DNA of 64,000 bases from Chloroflexota bacterium. Lineage in GTDB: Bacteria; Chloroflexota; Anaerolineae; B4-G1. The stretch is from assembly GCA_024232355.1 (NCBI GenBank), contig JAAEPW010001061.1, positions 1 to 64,000 of the forward strand. The letters run 5' to 3'. Made by a program: the position numbers and the translations under genes. Positions 22,062 to 30,479 of this stretch are shown piece after piece. The notes under the pieces were generated by a model that was given only the letters and a program-made list of their open reading frames with translations, was not told the DNA's origin and did not search any database. The stretch's first letter is position 1; every line of letters starts with the position of its first letter.

Positions 22062-22711
22062 TATGCTCCTCCAGTATTTTTCATAGCTGCCGCGAAATCA
22101 TCGATCGCCTTTTGTGACAACTCGTGGTTTCCTAGGGCCAGGATGAGGTCGAGGGGGATGGTGACGTCATCCGCACCGGCGAGCACGGCGGCAATGACCT
22201 CATCCACCGATTTCAGACTGGCCGCCAGCACCTTGGTCGGATGGCTTTTGACAATGGTCGCACAATCGCGCAGGATGGCGATTCCGTCGCCCAGTTGGCG
22301 GGTCAGACGGTTGACGTACGGGATCGTGTAACTCGCTCCGGACAGCGCAGAGAGATACGCCTGGGAAGGATGGGAGATAGCCGTCACAGCACACTGGATG
22401 CCCTCGGCAGAAAGATTCGTGGTGAGCGTTAGGTTCTCAGTCGTGGCTGGGATTTTGACAAACACTCGGTCCGGCGCAAACCCTGCGGCCTCACGGGCCT
22501 GAGCGGCGCGTTCCTCGACCGACTCGGCGGTCACCTGGTAAAAGACCGGGCCATTCGTGATATCCAGCATGTCGCGCAGGACGTCCAACCCGGGCCGCCG
22601 GACTTGGGCGATGATGGCGGGGTTGGTCGTGATCCCTCCCACAAAGCCCAGGGCAATCGCCCGTCGTGCGTCCTCGACATTTGCTGAATCAAGAAATAGG
22701 GCTATTTTCAT
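22061..22711 (-). CDS. Transaldolase of the TalC / fructose-6-phosphate aldolase type
   Basis: A 216-residue protein, the usual length of the short TalC/FSA family. Features: FLDSANVEDARRA at the start, GGITTNPAIIA, the Schiff-base lysine in VFVKIPAT, and SLKSVDEV near the C-terminus. It interconverts or cleaves sugar phosphates by an imine mechanism in the cytosol. Transaldolase versus fructose-6-phosphate aldolase cannot be decided by eye. It was coupled to the broken alcohol dehydrogenase downstream and lies 36 bases after purN. Confidence 0.88.
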   Translation of the reverse strand: MKIALFLDSANVEDARRAIALGFVGGITTNPAIIAQVRRPGLDVLRDMLDITNGPVFYQVTAESVEERAAQAREAAGFAPDRVFVKIPATTENLTLTTNLSAEGIQCAVTAISHPSQAYLSALSGASYTIPYVNRLTRQLGDGIAILRDCATIVKSHPTKVLAASLKSVDEVIAAVLAGADDVTIPLDLILALGNHELSQKAIDDFAAAMKNTGGA

Positions 22712-22747
22712 TCCTCCAACATTCTGAATTCTTGTGACAGGTTCAAG

Positions 22748-23341
22748 TCAACACAGCAAACTGTGTAACGCTTGCACCAACAGTTTGTGTTCTGCTGTGT
22801 GGATATATGTTTCTAGGTCCTCCAAGCTGTCATCGGGATGGATGGGCACCTGGACCTGGGCCACGACGGGCCCGGCGTCCACCGCCTCGTCAGGGACCAG
22901 ATGTACCATTACCCCAGTGTAGGTGATCTCGCCTTGCTGGTATGCTGCGTATGCCTCGTCAATACCGTACATTCCGGGAAAAGCACCAGGTAGGGCTGGA
23001 TGGAGATTGACCACCCGGGAGGGAAAATGATCCAGAAAGGCGCTGGTGAACAGGTGCATCCAACCGGCCTGGACCACCCATGTCACGTCAAAGGCGCGGA
23101 GGATGGCGGCCAGATCAGCGTCGTATTCCCGGCGTGGCCGTCCGATTTTGGCGTACGGAGCCAGGGGAAAGTAGACTACCGGCACACCGTGTTTCACGGC
23201 ACGCTTGATACCATATGCCTCTCGCCGGTTGGAGACGACCAGAGCGACTTTGACGCCAGGGAGTTCTCCGTTCTCGATGGCGTCCAGGATTGCTTGCAGG
23301 TTGGAGCCACTGCCAGAAACCAAAACAGCGATGCGCGTCAT
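22748..23341 (-). CDS. purN: Phosphoribosylglycinamide formyltransferase (GART)
   Basis: A 197-residue enzyme of purine synthesis that moves a formyl group from 10-formyl-THF to GAR. Seen: VLVSGSGSNLQAILDAI, the formyl-folate site with VNLHPALPGAFPGM (His of the NxHP motif) and GVMVHLVPDEAVDAGPV with the catalytic Asp region. Ten bases after the NUDIX gene and in one direction with the purD-purM fusion, so it is probably in the same operon. Confidence 0.95.
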   Translation of the reverse strand: MTRIAVLVSGSGSNLQAILDAIENGELPGVKVALVVSNRREAYGIKRAVKHGVPVVYFPLAPYAKIGRPRREYDADLAAILRAFDVTWVVQAGWMHLFTSAFLDHFPSRVVNLHPALPGAFPGMYGIDEAYAAYQQGEITYTGVMVHLVPDEAVDAGPVVAQVQVPIHPDDSLEDLETYIHTAEHKLLVQALHSLLC

Positions 23342-23350
23342 AATCTCACC

Positions 23351-23815
23351 TCACAATCCGATGTTTGTTACCAAACCCTGGTAGCTACCACTATCAAGAA
23401 ATCCCATCATTGCCAACTCGCAAAACTGCTCGCTAAAGCCATACTCCCGCAGCGATGCCAGTGGCACCATCTTGACACTCTTGATCGGGTTGGCGTTCGC
23501 TTCTGGCTCGAACCCAATCTGTAGACGACCGCCCAATCTCTTGACGGCAAACGTGATGTGGACGACGTGGCGGTTGTCTTGAAGGCGGTCGCAAACGTAC
23601 AGCAGCCGGTCTATCGCCACGTCCAATCCCGTCTCTTCTTTCATTTCACGGACGATGCAGTCTTGCAACGTTTCCCCAAACTCCAAGGTTCCGCCCGGCA
23701 AGGACCATCGACGGGCGAGGGATTCCGTCACCCGTTGCTCGGCCAACAAGATGCTTCCATCCTCGATCAACACAGCCGTTGCCCGGACTTTTGGAGATTC
23801 TGTTCTCATTTGCAT
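23351..23815 (-). CDS. NUDIX hydrolase
   Basis: A 154-residue protein from ATG 23815; the frame is open further upstream, but those codons lie in a palindromic repeat (23821-23888), so a start within it is unlikely. ATG 23809 is also possible and neither has a strong ribosome site. The Nudix box is seen as GGTLEFGETLQDCIVREMKEETG, shown here by its parts GGTLEFGE and REMKEETG. The family cleaves nucleoside diphosphates linked to another group, using Mg2+. It sits between purDM and purN, so a nucleotide-related house-cleaning role is likely (inference). Confidence 0.85.
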   Translation of the reverse strand: MQMRTESPKVRATAVLIEDGSILLAEQRVTESLARRWSLPGGTLEFGETLQDCIVREMKEETGLDVAIDRLLYVCDRLQDNRHVVHITFAVKRLGGRLQIGFEPEANANPIKSVKMVPLASLREYGFSEQFCELAMMGFLDSGSYQGLVTNIGL

Positions 23816-23820
23816 AGCTC

Positions 23821-23888
23821 TGTAGCCGCGATTTCCATATCGCGTTTCTGCGAGTGCGCAACTTGTTGCGACGGAAACCTCGGCTACA
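23821..23888. repeat. 68-bp palindromic REP/MITE-like element
   Basis: Ends TGTAGCCG and CGGCTACA form 16-base arms (23821-23836 and 23873-23888) with 14 matches, and the centre carries a second hairpin, CGCAAC-TT-GTTGCG. It fills the gap between the purDM stop (23897) and the NUDIX start. Form and size fit an interspersed palindromic repeat; it may be copied elsewhere in the genome. Confidence 0.6.
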
Positions 23889-23896
23889 TCTCTCAC

Positions 23897-26188
23897 TCAG
23901 AGCTGAACCCGAGGCTCACTTTCATCCCAGGATACAGCTTGCCCGATTATGACCGCCTCGTCTCCCAATGCGACCAGCACCTGGTCTACTTGATCCGGCG
24001 ATACCAACAGCACCAATCCGATGCCCATATTGAACACCCGGTACATTTCCATCTCGTCCACCTGGCCCTTTGTTTGGATCAAGCGGAATATCTCCGGTAT
24101 CTCCCAGGCAGATCGATCGAGGTGGACGCCAATGCCCGGCGGCAGCACGCGCGGGATGTTTCCAGGGAACCCTCCGCCAGTGATGTGGGCCATCGCCTTG
24201 ATGTTCACGTCAGCGTCCCAAAGCGCCTCGACCTCTTTCAGGTATGCCCGGTGTGGAGCCAACAAGACCTCGCCCAGCGGTTGGCCTAGTTCGGGCAAAA
24301 CGGTCTCCCAGCCCGTGTCGGCAAAGACGTGGCGGGCCAGCGAGTAGCCGTTGGTGTGCAAACCTGATGAGGGCACTCCCAGGCAGACGTCTCCTGGGCA
24401 GACGTCGCGCCCATCCACAATGACGCCGCGCTCGACCCATCCTACCATCGTGCCGACCAGGTCGAACGTTCCCGGGCGGTAGACGCCGGGCATCTCGGCC
24501 GTCTCGCCGCCCAGGAGGGCGCAACCCAGGGCACGGCAGGCCGTGGCGCACCCACCGACGACGGTCGCGATCTGTTCGGGATCGAGTTTACCCGCCGCGA
24601 TATAGTCCAGGAAAAAGAGGGGGCGCGCTCCCTGTACCAGAATGTCGTTCATACAGTGGTTGACAATGTCCTGCCCCACGGTGTCGTAGCGGCCCACCGC
24701 CTCGGCGATCAGCGTCTTGGTGCCAACGCCGTCGGTCGAGGCGACCAAGACCACGTCTTGAGCGTCTCGCAGTTCCGCCAGGCTAAAGAGGCCGCCGAAA
24801 GGTCCAACGCCAGCCAGGACAGCTGGGGTGTAGGTGCTTTCCACGGCTTCCAGCATCAGCTCGACCGCGCGATCCCCGGCGTTTATGTCCACACCAGCCG
24901 CTGTGTAGGCGTCTTGGGGAGCGAGCACGCCTGCCCCGATGTCGCGACGGTACTGTGCTCCCTCGAAATGAATTTGTTCCACGGCCGTGTAAGCTTGTTT
25001 CAAAGCGGCGTCGAGGTTGGGGCCAGTGCTCATCGCGGCCAACACGCGTCCCCCGGCAGTGACCAATTGACCATCCTCTTGCCGGGTCCCGGCGTGAAAG
25101 AGTGCCACATCGGACACTTGTTCCGCCTCTTGGATTCCTGATATCGCTTTTCCCTTTTCGTAGGAGCTGGGATAGCCGCCCGATGCCAGGACGACGCAGG
25201 CGGAATGAAGGTCGCTCCAGCAGAGTTGTTCATTGGTCAGGCGACCGTCCAGGCAGGCCAGGAACACGTCCACCAAGTCGCTTTCCAGCAGGGGTAGGAT
25301 GACCTGGGCCTCTGGGTCGCCAAAGCGGCAGTTGAATTCGATTACTTGAGGACCTTGGGACGTGATTATTAGCCCGGCATAGAGTATGCCCACAAAGGGT
25401 GTACCCCGGCGGCGCATACCGTCGACGGTAGGTTGCAGGATGGTGGTGACGATCTCGTTGATCTGGGTTTGGGAGAGGTAGGCCGAGGGCGCATAGCAGC
25501 CCATACCACCAGTGTTTGGTCCTTGGTCTCCCTCGCCCACGCGCTTGTAATCGCGGGCGGGCAACATCGGCACTACCGTGTGGCCGTCGCTAAAGGCTAG
25601 CAAGGAGACCTCTTCGCCCTCTAGGCAGGTTTCGACGAGTGCCTCGTCTCCGGCTGTGCCAAAGGTTTTCTCCACCATTACCTGGTGCAAGGCTAGCTCT
25701 GCTTCTTTCATTGTAGGGCAGACGAGTACGCCTTTCCCGGCCGCCAGCCCGCTGGCCTTGACTACAATGGGTACTTGTTGTTGTTGTCGTAAATAGCTTT
25801 GCGCGTTTTCATAGTTCTGGAAAATGGCAGCCTGTGCCGTGGGAATCCCTTCCTCGACCATAAAGCGCTTGGCAAAGGCTTTGGAACCTTCCAACTGCGC
25901 GGCAGCCGCCGTGGGACCAAAGGCCCGCAGACCGGCCTCGGTAAAGGCATCGACTACCCCGGCGACCAAGGGCACTTCGGGGCCGACCACCGTCAGGTCT
26001 ACCTTTTCCCGGCGGGCAAAATCAACCAGTGCCGGAGTGTCGTCGGCAGCGATGGGGGCGTTTTCGGCGATGGCGGCGGTGCCGCCGTTTCCCGGCGTGA
26101 CGGTGAGACGACTCGTATGGGAGGATTGGGCTAGTTTCCAAGCGAGCGTGTGTTCCCGTCCGCCAGAACCAATTACCAAAATGTGCAT
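23897..26188 (-). CDS. purD-purM: Fused phosphoribosylamine-glycine ligase and AIR synthetase (PurD-PurM)
   Basis: A 763-residue two-domain enzyme. Residues 1-~418 are PurD/GARS: MHILVIGSGGREH, ATP-grasp segment VVKASGLAAGKGV, and FNCRFGDPEAQ. Residues ~427-763 are PurM/AIRS: AGVDINAGDRAV, STDGVGTK, GGETAEMPG, SSGLHTNGYSLAR and HITGGGFPGNIPR. It makes GAR from phosphoribosylamine, glycine and ATP, and closes FGAM to AIR. The two domains are joined by only about eight residues. ATG 26188 has AGGAG seven bases upstream. With purN two genes on, the three activities are in the order of the trifunctional animal enzyme. Confidence 0.95.
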   Translation of the reverse strand: MHILVIGSGGREHTLAWKLAQSSHTSRLTVTPGNGGTAAIAENAPIAADDTPALVDFARREKVDLTVVGPEVPLVAGVVDAFTEAGLRAFGPTAAAAQLEGSKAFAKRFMVEEGIPTAQAAIFQNYENAQSYLRQQQQVPIVVKASGLAAGKGVLVCPTMKEAELALHQVMVEKTFGTAGDEALVETCLEGEEVSLLAFSDGHTVVPMLPARDYKRVGEGDQGPNTGGMGCYAPSAYLSQTQINEIVTTILQPTVDGMRRRGTPFVGILYAGLIITSQGPQVIEFNCRFGDPEAQVILPLLESDLVDVFLACLDGRLTNEQLCWSDLHSACVVLASGGYPSSYEKGKAISGIQEAEQVSDVALFHAGTRQEDGQLVTAGGRVLAAMSTGPNLDAALKQAYTAVEQIHFEGAQYRRDIGAGVLAPQDAYTAAGVDINAGDRAVELMLEAVESTYTPAVLAGVGPFGGLFSLAELRDAQDVVLVASTDGVGTKTLIAEAVGRYDTVGQDIVNHCMNDILVQGARPLFFLDYIAAGKLDPEQIATVVGGCATACRALGCALLGGETAEMPGVYRPGTFDLVGTMVGWVERGVIVDGRDVCPGDVCLGVPSSGLHTNGYSLARHVFADTGWETVLPELGQPLGEVLLAPHRAYLKEVEALWDADVNIKAMAHITGGGFPGNIPRVLPPGIGVHLDRSAWEIPEIFRLIQTKGQVDEMEMYRVFNMGIGLVLLVSPDQVDQVLVALGDEAVIIGQAVSWDESEPRVQL

Positions 26189-26227
26189 TTATTTACTCCT
26201 ACAGAAAAGTTTGGGTTTGCGCTACGC

Positions 26228-26256
26228 ATTGTACTTGAATTTGGGGTTTAGGCCAA
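26228..26256 (-). promoter_or_regulatory. Sigma-70-like promoter for the purine genes
   Basis: On the minus strand TTGGCC and TACAAT are 17 bases apart, about 40 bases before the purD-purM start. The -35 box lies in the first unit of the neighbouring palindromic repeat. Confidence 0.5.
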
Positions 26257-26302
26257 GCTACGCTTGGTGAGGCCAAGCTACACTTGGTGAGGCAAGCTTG
26301 GG
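26251..26302. repeat. Tandem 20-bp palindromic repeat, two and a half copies
   Basis: The units at 26251-26270 and 26271-26290 differ at one base and each can fold (CCAAGCTACGCTTGG type); a third, shorter copy follows. The array lies upstream of the purine promoter. Confidence 0.6.
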
Positions 26303-26340
26303 ACAACGTGTAGCGTATGTGGATGTATGTTAATAAACCA

Positions 26341-26365
26341 CCCTGATGTTTCACAAACATCAGGG
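26341..26365 (-). terminator. Hairpin after the radical-SAM operon
   Basis: Perfect 11-base stem (CCCTGATGTTT) with a 3-base loop, about 30 bases after the last stop of the operon. On the minus strand the tail GTGGTTTATT is only moderately T-rich, so it is a weak or stabilising terminator. Confidence 0.5.
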
Positions 26366-26393
26366 TCATTATGATTGAAACAGCTATGTACAT

Positions 26394-26936
26394 TCACCAA
26401 CTTACGAGGAATGAGGTAAAAGCGCCCCCATGGTCATTGCGCGGTTTCGTTTCGTCTATCACTACCTTGGTCCCGACGCTATCGGCGGGTTTGAATCGCT
26501 CTACAACCCCGATCAGGATGCCGCGTTCGAAATCATCAGGATAGGGAGACACGATGGTCATTACTGCCGAACGATCACCCGTTTTTTGATGTTTCCATCC
26601 CACGTCCAAAGTGATATGACGGTGGTTAACTCGCCACATTTGTCCCAGTGAACTCGGGACTTGTTCTATCGAACGCTGACCAACTGGTATTTGCAGGGCT
26701 TGAGCGACGGCCTTGCCAGTGACAAACATGGTCGCAGGGCCGGTGCGCTCTTTTAACGTGTGATAAAATTTGGAAAGGGTTTCCTGGGAATACCATTGGT
26801 CGGGTTGGATGTCCGTAATGCCTAGGTCTTGCAAGATATTGCGCCCGAATTCCTTATAGATGCCGAGCGCATTCAGGGCCTCCAGTATGACTGCACCAAG
26901 AACCTCTGCACCGAGCGATGAACGATATGTTGACAT
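26394..26936 (-). CDS. Small soluble protein of unknown function, last gene of the radical-SAM operon
   Basis: 180 residues from ATG 26936, with AGAGG six bases upstream; a longer frame lacks a ribosome site. The first ~80 residues are helical (SLGAEVLGAVILEAL, GRNILQDLGI), followed by a mixed part with several beta strands (HRHITLDVGWKH, RSAVMTIVSPY). No signal peptide, no membrane span and no Cys. The build recalls small-molecule-binding domains of the V4R/heme-NO-associated type, but no diagnostic motif is present and I do not recognise the family. It lies 38 bases after the preceding gene, so a role with the modified proteins is possible. Confidence 0.6.
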   Translation of the reverse strand: MSTYRSSLGAEVLGAVILEALNALGIYKEFGRNILQDLGITDIQPDQWYSQETLSKFYHTLKERTGPATMFVTGKAVAQALQIPVGQRSIEQVPSSLGQMWRVNHRHITLDVGWKHQKTGDRSAVMTIVSPYPDDFERGILIGVVERFKPADSVGTKVVIDETKPRNDHGGAFTSFLVSW

Positions 26937-26974
26937 TGTTGCCTCTTGGTATTTGCTTGATGAATTGTAGTGGC

Positions 26975-27889
26975 TCAATATATCTGCTTTGTGATACTCC
27001 AAAGACCATCCTCGTCGGATGGAGCAAAGTAAAGATCCCCAGAATCTCCTATTCTTATCTGGAATTCGCCCAAGGCCGAATCTGTGGAGAATGTACAAGT
27101 CGCTATTGTGTCCCCAGAGTTATACCAGTCGAAATCATCCTCCTGTGGTACCAAGTAATCAATGGTTACCTCGCCTATGGGATTATTGAATAGAAAGGCG
27201 AGATTCCCTTGAACCGAGGTTCCTGTGATTTCCCGAGTTGGTGCGAACGAGTATGAACTTGCCTCAATGGTCAGAGTACCCGTTATCCAGCCCCGTTCAT
27301 CGCCCATGTCGTATGCTTGAACTGCTATCCACTCACCCTGTTGTATGGCTTCCACAATGGTAGTTTCGGGGATGGGCGCAACCTCGGGGGGATTTTCAAT
27401 GATCTCGATGGTCGGCGTAGCCAGAAAATCTGCATCGGTGCAGCCTCCCGCGGCTGTGACTGCACCGATGACGGCTGCCGTTGCAGCCGCTTGCGCCAGA
27501 CGTCCGAACGAACGCGTCCTGGAAGGTAAAGGCGATGGTGCATTAATCGCAAGAGCTTGACCATGCACGTGAATTCGCAAGTGCCGTGCACCCACGTCAA
27601 CCTGATCTTGGTCAATGACTATGACAGGTTTACCGCATGGTACACTCAGGCTGCGCCCGGCACGGTGAAGGGTGACCGGGATATTGGTCTCTGGGCGGTA
27701 CAGCACCAAACGTCCATCGGCAGAGACCCATAGCTCGCAGGAGACACCGTCGTCGCTTTGCCACAGCACTCGACCAGTTTCGTCTAGGCGCAAGCCGGGC
27801 TGTCGGCCCGGAAGTGCCACACAGCGTAGATACTTGGATGTGGATTGGGTGTCTAGGTTTTCGATACAGATTGCGATTGGTTTTGGCAT
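26975..27889 (-). CDS. FHA-like protein with internal lipobox-like segment, paralogue 1 of the radical-SAM operon
   Basis: 304 residues from ATG 27889 (AAAGGAG site). Residues 1-110 form a beta-rich domain with FHA-like features (DGRLVLYRPETNIPV, VIDQDQVDVGARHLRIHVHG). Then a basic patch (SRTRSFGR, 123-130), a 19-residue Ala-rich hydrophobic stretch and GGC at Cys150, like a lipoprotein signal but in the middle of the protein. Next a Pro-rich linker (LATPTIEIIENPPEVAP) and a C-terminal beta domain of ~130 residues, probably outside the cell. The first 170 residues are almost the same as in the next gene; the C-terminal domain is diverged. Likely a partner or substrate of the radical-SAM enzyme (inference). 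Confidence 0.75.
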   Translation of the reverse strand: MPKPIAICIENLDTQSTSKYLRCVALPGRQPGLRLDETGRVLWQSDDGVSCELWVSADGRLVLYRPETNIPVTLHRAGRSLSVPCGKPVIVIDQDQVDVGARHLRIHVHGQALAINAPSPLPSRTRSFGRLAQAAATAAVIGAVTAAGGCTDADFLATPTIEIIENPPEVAPIPETTIVEAIQQGEWIAVQAYDMGDERGWITGTLTIEASSYSFAPTREITGTSVQGNLAFLFNNPIGEVTIDYLVPQEDDFDWYNSGDTIATCTFSTDSALGEFQIRIGDSGDLYFAPSDEDGLWSITKQIY

Positions 27890-27972
27890 TTTTCTCCTTT
27901 CCCTTGTTTCTGAACAAGATCACAGGGGCATTTGAATAACCAGCAAAGTTGGACAGATGCAAGTGTGATCGT

Positions 27973-28917
27973 TTATTGTTCAGTATCGATCTCTAGCTGC
28001 TTTGTGATGCTCCATAGGCCATCCTCGCTTTCGAGGCTATGAAGGTAAAGGCTGTTAGAATTTTCTTTCTTGACTTGAAATTGGCCCATCATCACCGAGT
28101 CTATACTAAACACGCAGTCGGCTAATGGATATCCAGGTTCCAAGCGATCGAAATCATCATAATAGTCTATGGAAGTATAGTAATTAATCATTACCTCACC
28201 TCTGGGATTATCAAATAGAAAACCGAGGTATCCTTGCACTGATGTCCCTGTGATTTCACGAGTTGGTGTGAATATGTAGAAATTTTCCTCAATGGTCAAG
28301 GTTCCCGTTATCTGAACTTGTTTGCTTGTTGCGTTGTATGTTTGAGCTACTATCCACCCGCCCTGTATGATTTCCGCAGTAGTTATTTCAGGGGGCGGCG
28401 GCATTACAGGTTCCGGGGGGTATTCAATGACTTCGATAGTCGGTGTAGCCAAAATACCTGAATCGGTGCAGCCTCCTGTAGCTGCGACTGTACCGATGAT
28501 GGCTGCCGTTGCAGCTGCTTGCGCCAAGCGGCTGAATTGACGTGATCTTGAGGGCAGGAGCGATGGGGCAGCAACTGAGGAGGCTTGGCCATGTATGTGA
28601 ATCCGCAGGTGCCGCGCACCTACGTCAATCTGATCCTGGTCAATGACTATGACGGGTTTGTCGCACGGCACATCCAGGCTGCGTCCGACGCGGTGAAGGG
28701 TGACCGGAATATTGGTCTCTGGGCGGTACAGTACCAAGCGTCCATCAGCAGAAACCCACAGCTCGCAGGACACGCCGTCGTCGCTTTGCCACAGCACGCG
28801 ACCGATTTCGTCCAGGCGCAAGCCGGGCTGTCGACCTGGAAGCGCCACGCAGCGCAAGTACTTGGATACGGATTGAGCATCCAGGTCTTCGATACAGATT
28901 GCGAGTGGTTTTGGCAT
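27973..28917 (-). CDS. FHA-like protein with internal lipobox-like segment, paralogue 2 of the radical-SAM operon
   Basis: 314 residues from ATG 28917, which has AGGAGG eight bases upstream; an earlier in-frame ATG at 28953 would overlap the radical-SAM gene. Layout as in paralogue 1: FHA-like N-terminal domain, basic patch (SRSRQFSR), Ala-rich hydrophobic stretch ending ATGGC, Pro-rich linker, C-terminal beta domain. Conserved Cys residues of the N-domain (C8, C23, C51, C85) occur in both paralogues. Clear tandem duplication with fast change of the C-terminal part. It follows the radical-SAM gene by 28 bases, which points to one transcript. Function not known. Confidence 0.78.
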   Translation of the reverse strand: MPKPLAICIEDLDAQSVSKYLRCVALPGRQPGLRLDEIGRVLWQSDDGVSCELWVSADGRLVLYRPETNIPVTLHRVGRSLDVPCDKPVIVIDQDQIDVGARHLRIHIHGQASSVAAPSLLPSRSRQFSRLAQAAATAAIIGTVAATGGCTDSGILATPTIEVIEYPPEPVMPPPPEITTAEIIQGGWIVAQTYNATSKQVQITGTLTIEENFYIFTPTREITGTSVQGYLGFLFDNPRGEVMINYYTSIDYYDDFDRLEPGYPLADCVFSIDSVMMGQFQVKKENSNSLYLHSLESEDGLWSITKQLEIDTEQ

Positions 28918-28945
28918 TTTGTCTCCTCCTTTCCTTCGGGTGATG

Positions 28946-30328
28946 CTACACATCGATCAAGTGGCGCGACGTCCCTTGTGGGTGTAGATCGTTTGGGGTC
29001 TCGATTCCCCGAGCGCGAGCCTCTTGCAAGAGAAACGCCACCGACCACTCGACGGCTGTCACACGATCCTCAGCGAGTAACTCGCTGAGGACCCGAACGC
29101 GCCAGGGGCCACAAGGAGGTTCGCCTGGATTCCCCGTGTACAGTAAATTTTCCGACCGACATCCCCCGCCACAGAGCGTGGCTAGTGGGCAATCGGCACA
29201 AATGGGCAGATCGCTGGCGCGGTACGGGTTCTCTCGAATTGATCTTGCAGCCGCCGCGAATCCAATCGTATCGAGATGGCCCACCTTTTCCTCCATTTTG
29301 AAGCAGTTGAACAGCGCGCCGTCGCTGCGGACGTGTACGTGCTGTCCCAGAGCACAGCCGCATCCCTCGCGGCGGTGCGTGACCGGGCTGGTTCGTGACG
29401 CCGAAATAGCCACGCCTGCCTCGAACGCCACGCTGTCCAGCGCTGCATCCAACTCTGCACGACTCTTGAAAAGGTGATCTCCGGTCTCCCTACCGCTCAA
29501 ATAGAGTACGCCCAGCGTGACGTTGGTGTTTGGGGGCAAACGCTGGCGGAGATGGTCCAGTTCGCAAGAGATGGTGTCTGCGTGCTGCGGCGTGAACATC
29601 AAATCGACCGTCGCGTGGCCCCCGAACGCGGCCAGATTGTGAATGCCGCGCAGGGCGGCGTCGAACCGGCTGGCTCCAGAGATCGTGTCGCAGGTCTCTG
29701 TGGATGGGCCGCCAAGACTGATGCGCACCCGGACGCCTTGATTGACCAACCTGGCCGTTTTCTCTGCCAGATCGTCGTCCGCCAGCGGTATGCCGTTCGT
29801 AAAGATGGTCAGCGTCAAACCCAGCCGCACGATCTCGGAGGCCAGGTCGATGGCCCAGGGCACCAACAACGGTTCACCGCCCAACAGTGCTATGCTCGTC
29901 CTGGACCCAAGCACCTCTGGTATCTGCCTCACGACTTGGAGCATTTGGTCAAAGCATACCTCTTCTGTCCGCGCTTCTCCCGAGTTTGTGCAGCAGTAGG
30001 AGCATGCGAGGTTGCAATCATTGGTGAGTTGAAGCTGGATGGTCGGTGAGTCGGGCTTGGGCTGGCGGGGCGGGGCGAAAAAGCCGTGTTCTTCCAGGTT
30101 GTTGAGCGTGGTTTGGCTCAGTGCGTTCAAGAACGCTTCCCCAAGGACGACCGCACGCACGGTGTCAACTTCACTTGGCGGTATGCGGCAGAAAACCGCG
30201 TGGTTGCGAGATACCAGGAGCGCACCGTGAGAAATTGGGAGAAGCGTGCAATCTTGGGGGATCAAGGTTCTCTTTTCTTTTGTCTTGTAAAAGACGCGAG
30301 GTTTTGTTTCTAATGTAGAGGGTAGCAT
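28946..30328 (-). CDS. Radical SAM enzyme with SPASM domain (protein or peptide maturase)
   Basis: 460 residues from ATG 30328, with AGGTGA seven bases upstream; an ATG at 30394 has none. An N-terminal ~75-residue winged-helix-like part resembles the peptide-recognition region of RiPP maturases. The radical-SAM core begins QLTNDCNLACSYCCTNSGEA with the CxxxCxxC cluster, then LLGGEP. The C-terminal SPASM region has CGCALGQ, LFNCFKMEE and CADCPLATLCGGGCRSEN with the auxiliary cluster cysteines. It should make radical-based changes to a ribosomal peptide or protein. The two genes after it are the obvious candidate substrates (inference). Confidence 0.88.
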   Translation of the reverse strand: MLPSTLETKPRVFYKTKEKRTLIPQDCTLLPISHGALLVSRNHAVFCRIPPSEVDTVRAVVLGEAFLNALSQTTLNNLEEHGFFAPPRQPKPDSPTIQLQLTNDCNLACSYCCTNSGEARTEEVCFDQMLQVVRQIPEVLGSRTSIALLGGEPLLVPWAIDLASEIVRLGLTLTIFTNGIPLADDDLAEKTARLVNQGVRVRISLGGPSTETCDTISGASRFDAALRGIHNLAAFGGHATVDLMFTPQHADTISCELDHLRQRLPPNTNVTLGVLYLSGRETGDHLFKSRAELDAALDSVAFEAGVAISASRTSPVTHRREGCGCALGQHVHVRSDGALFNCFKMEEKVGHLDTIGFAAAARSIRENPYRASDLPICADCPLATLCGGGCRSENLLYTGNPGEPPCGPWRVRVLSELLAEDRVTAVEWSVAFLLQEARARGIETPNDLHPQGTSRHLIDV

Positions 30329-30479
30329 AACAATATCACCTACTTGATCAGTGGCCTGATACGAAAAACGCGTTAGAAACGTGTTGATGACCAATGCGAT
30401 TTGTCGCTCGGACGTTTGTTGTCCTCTTTTGTGTACTTGCCGGGCAATTCATTGCTCGGCTTTTCAGGAATCAGAAACG

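Noticed and set aside
26251..26302. Possible CRISPR array
   Set aside because: The 20-bp units are directly adjacent, without spacers, and are palindromic.
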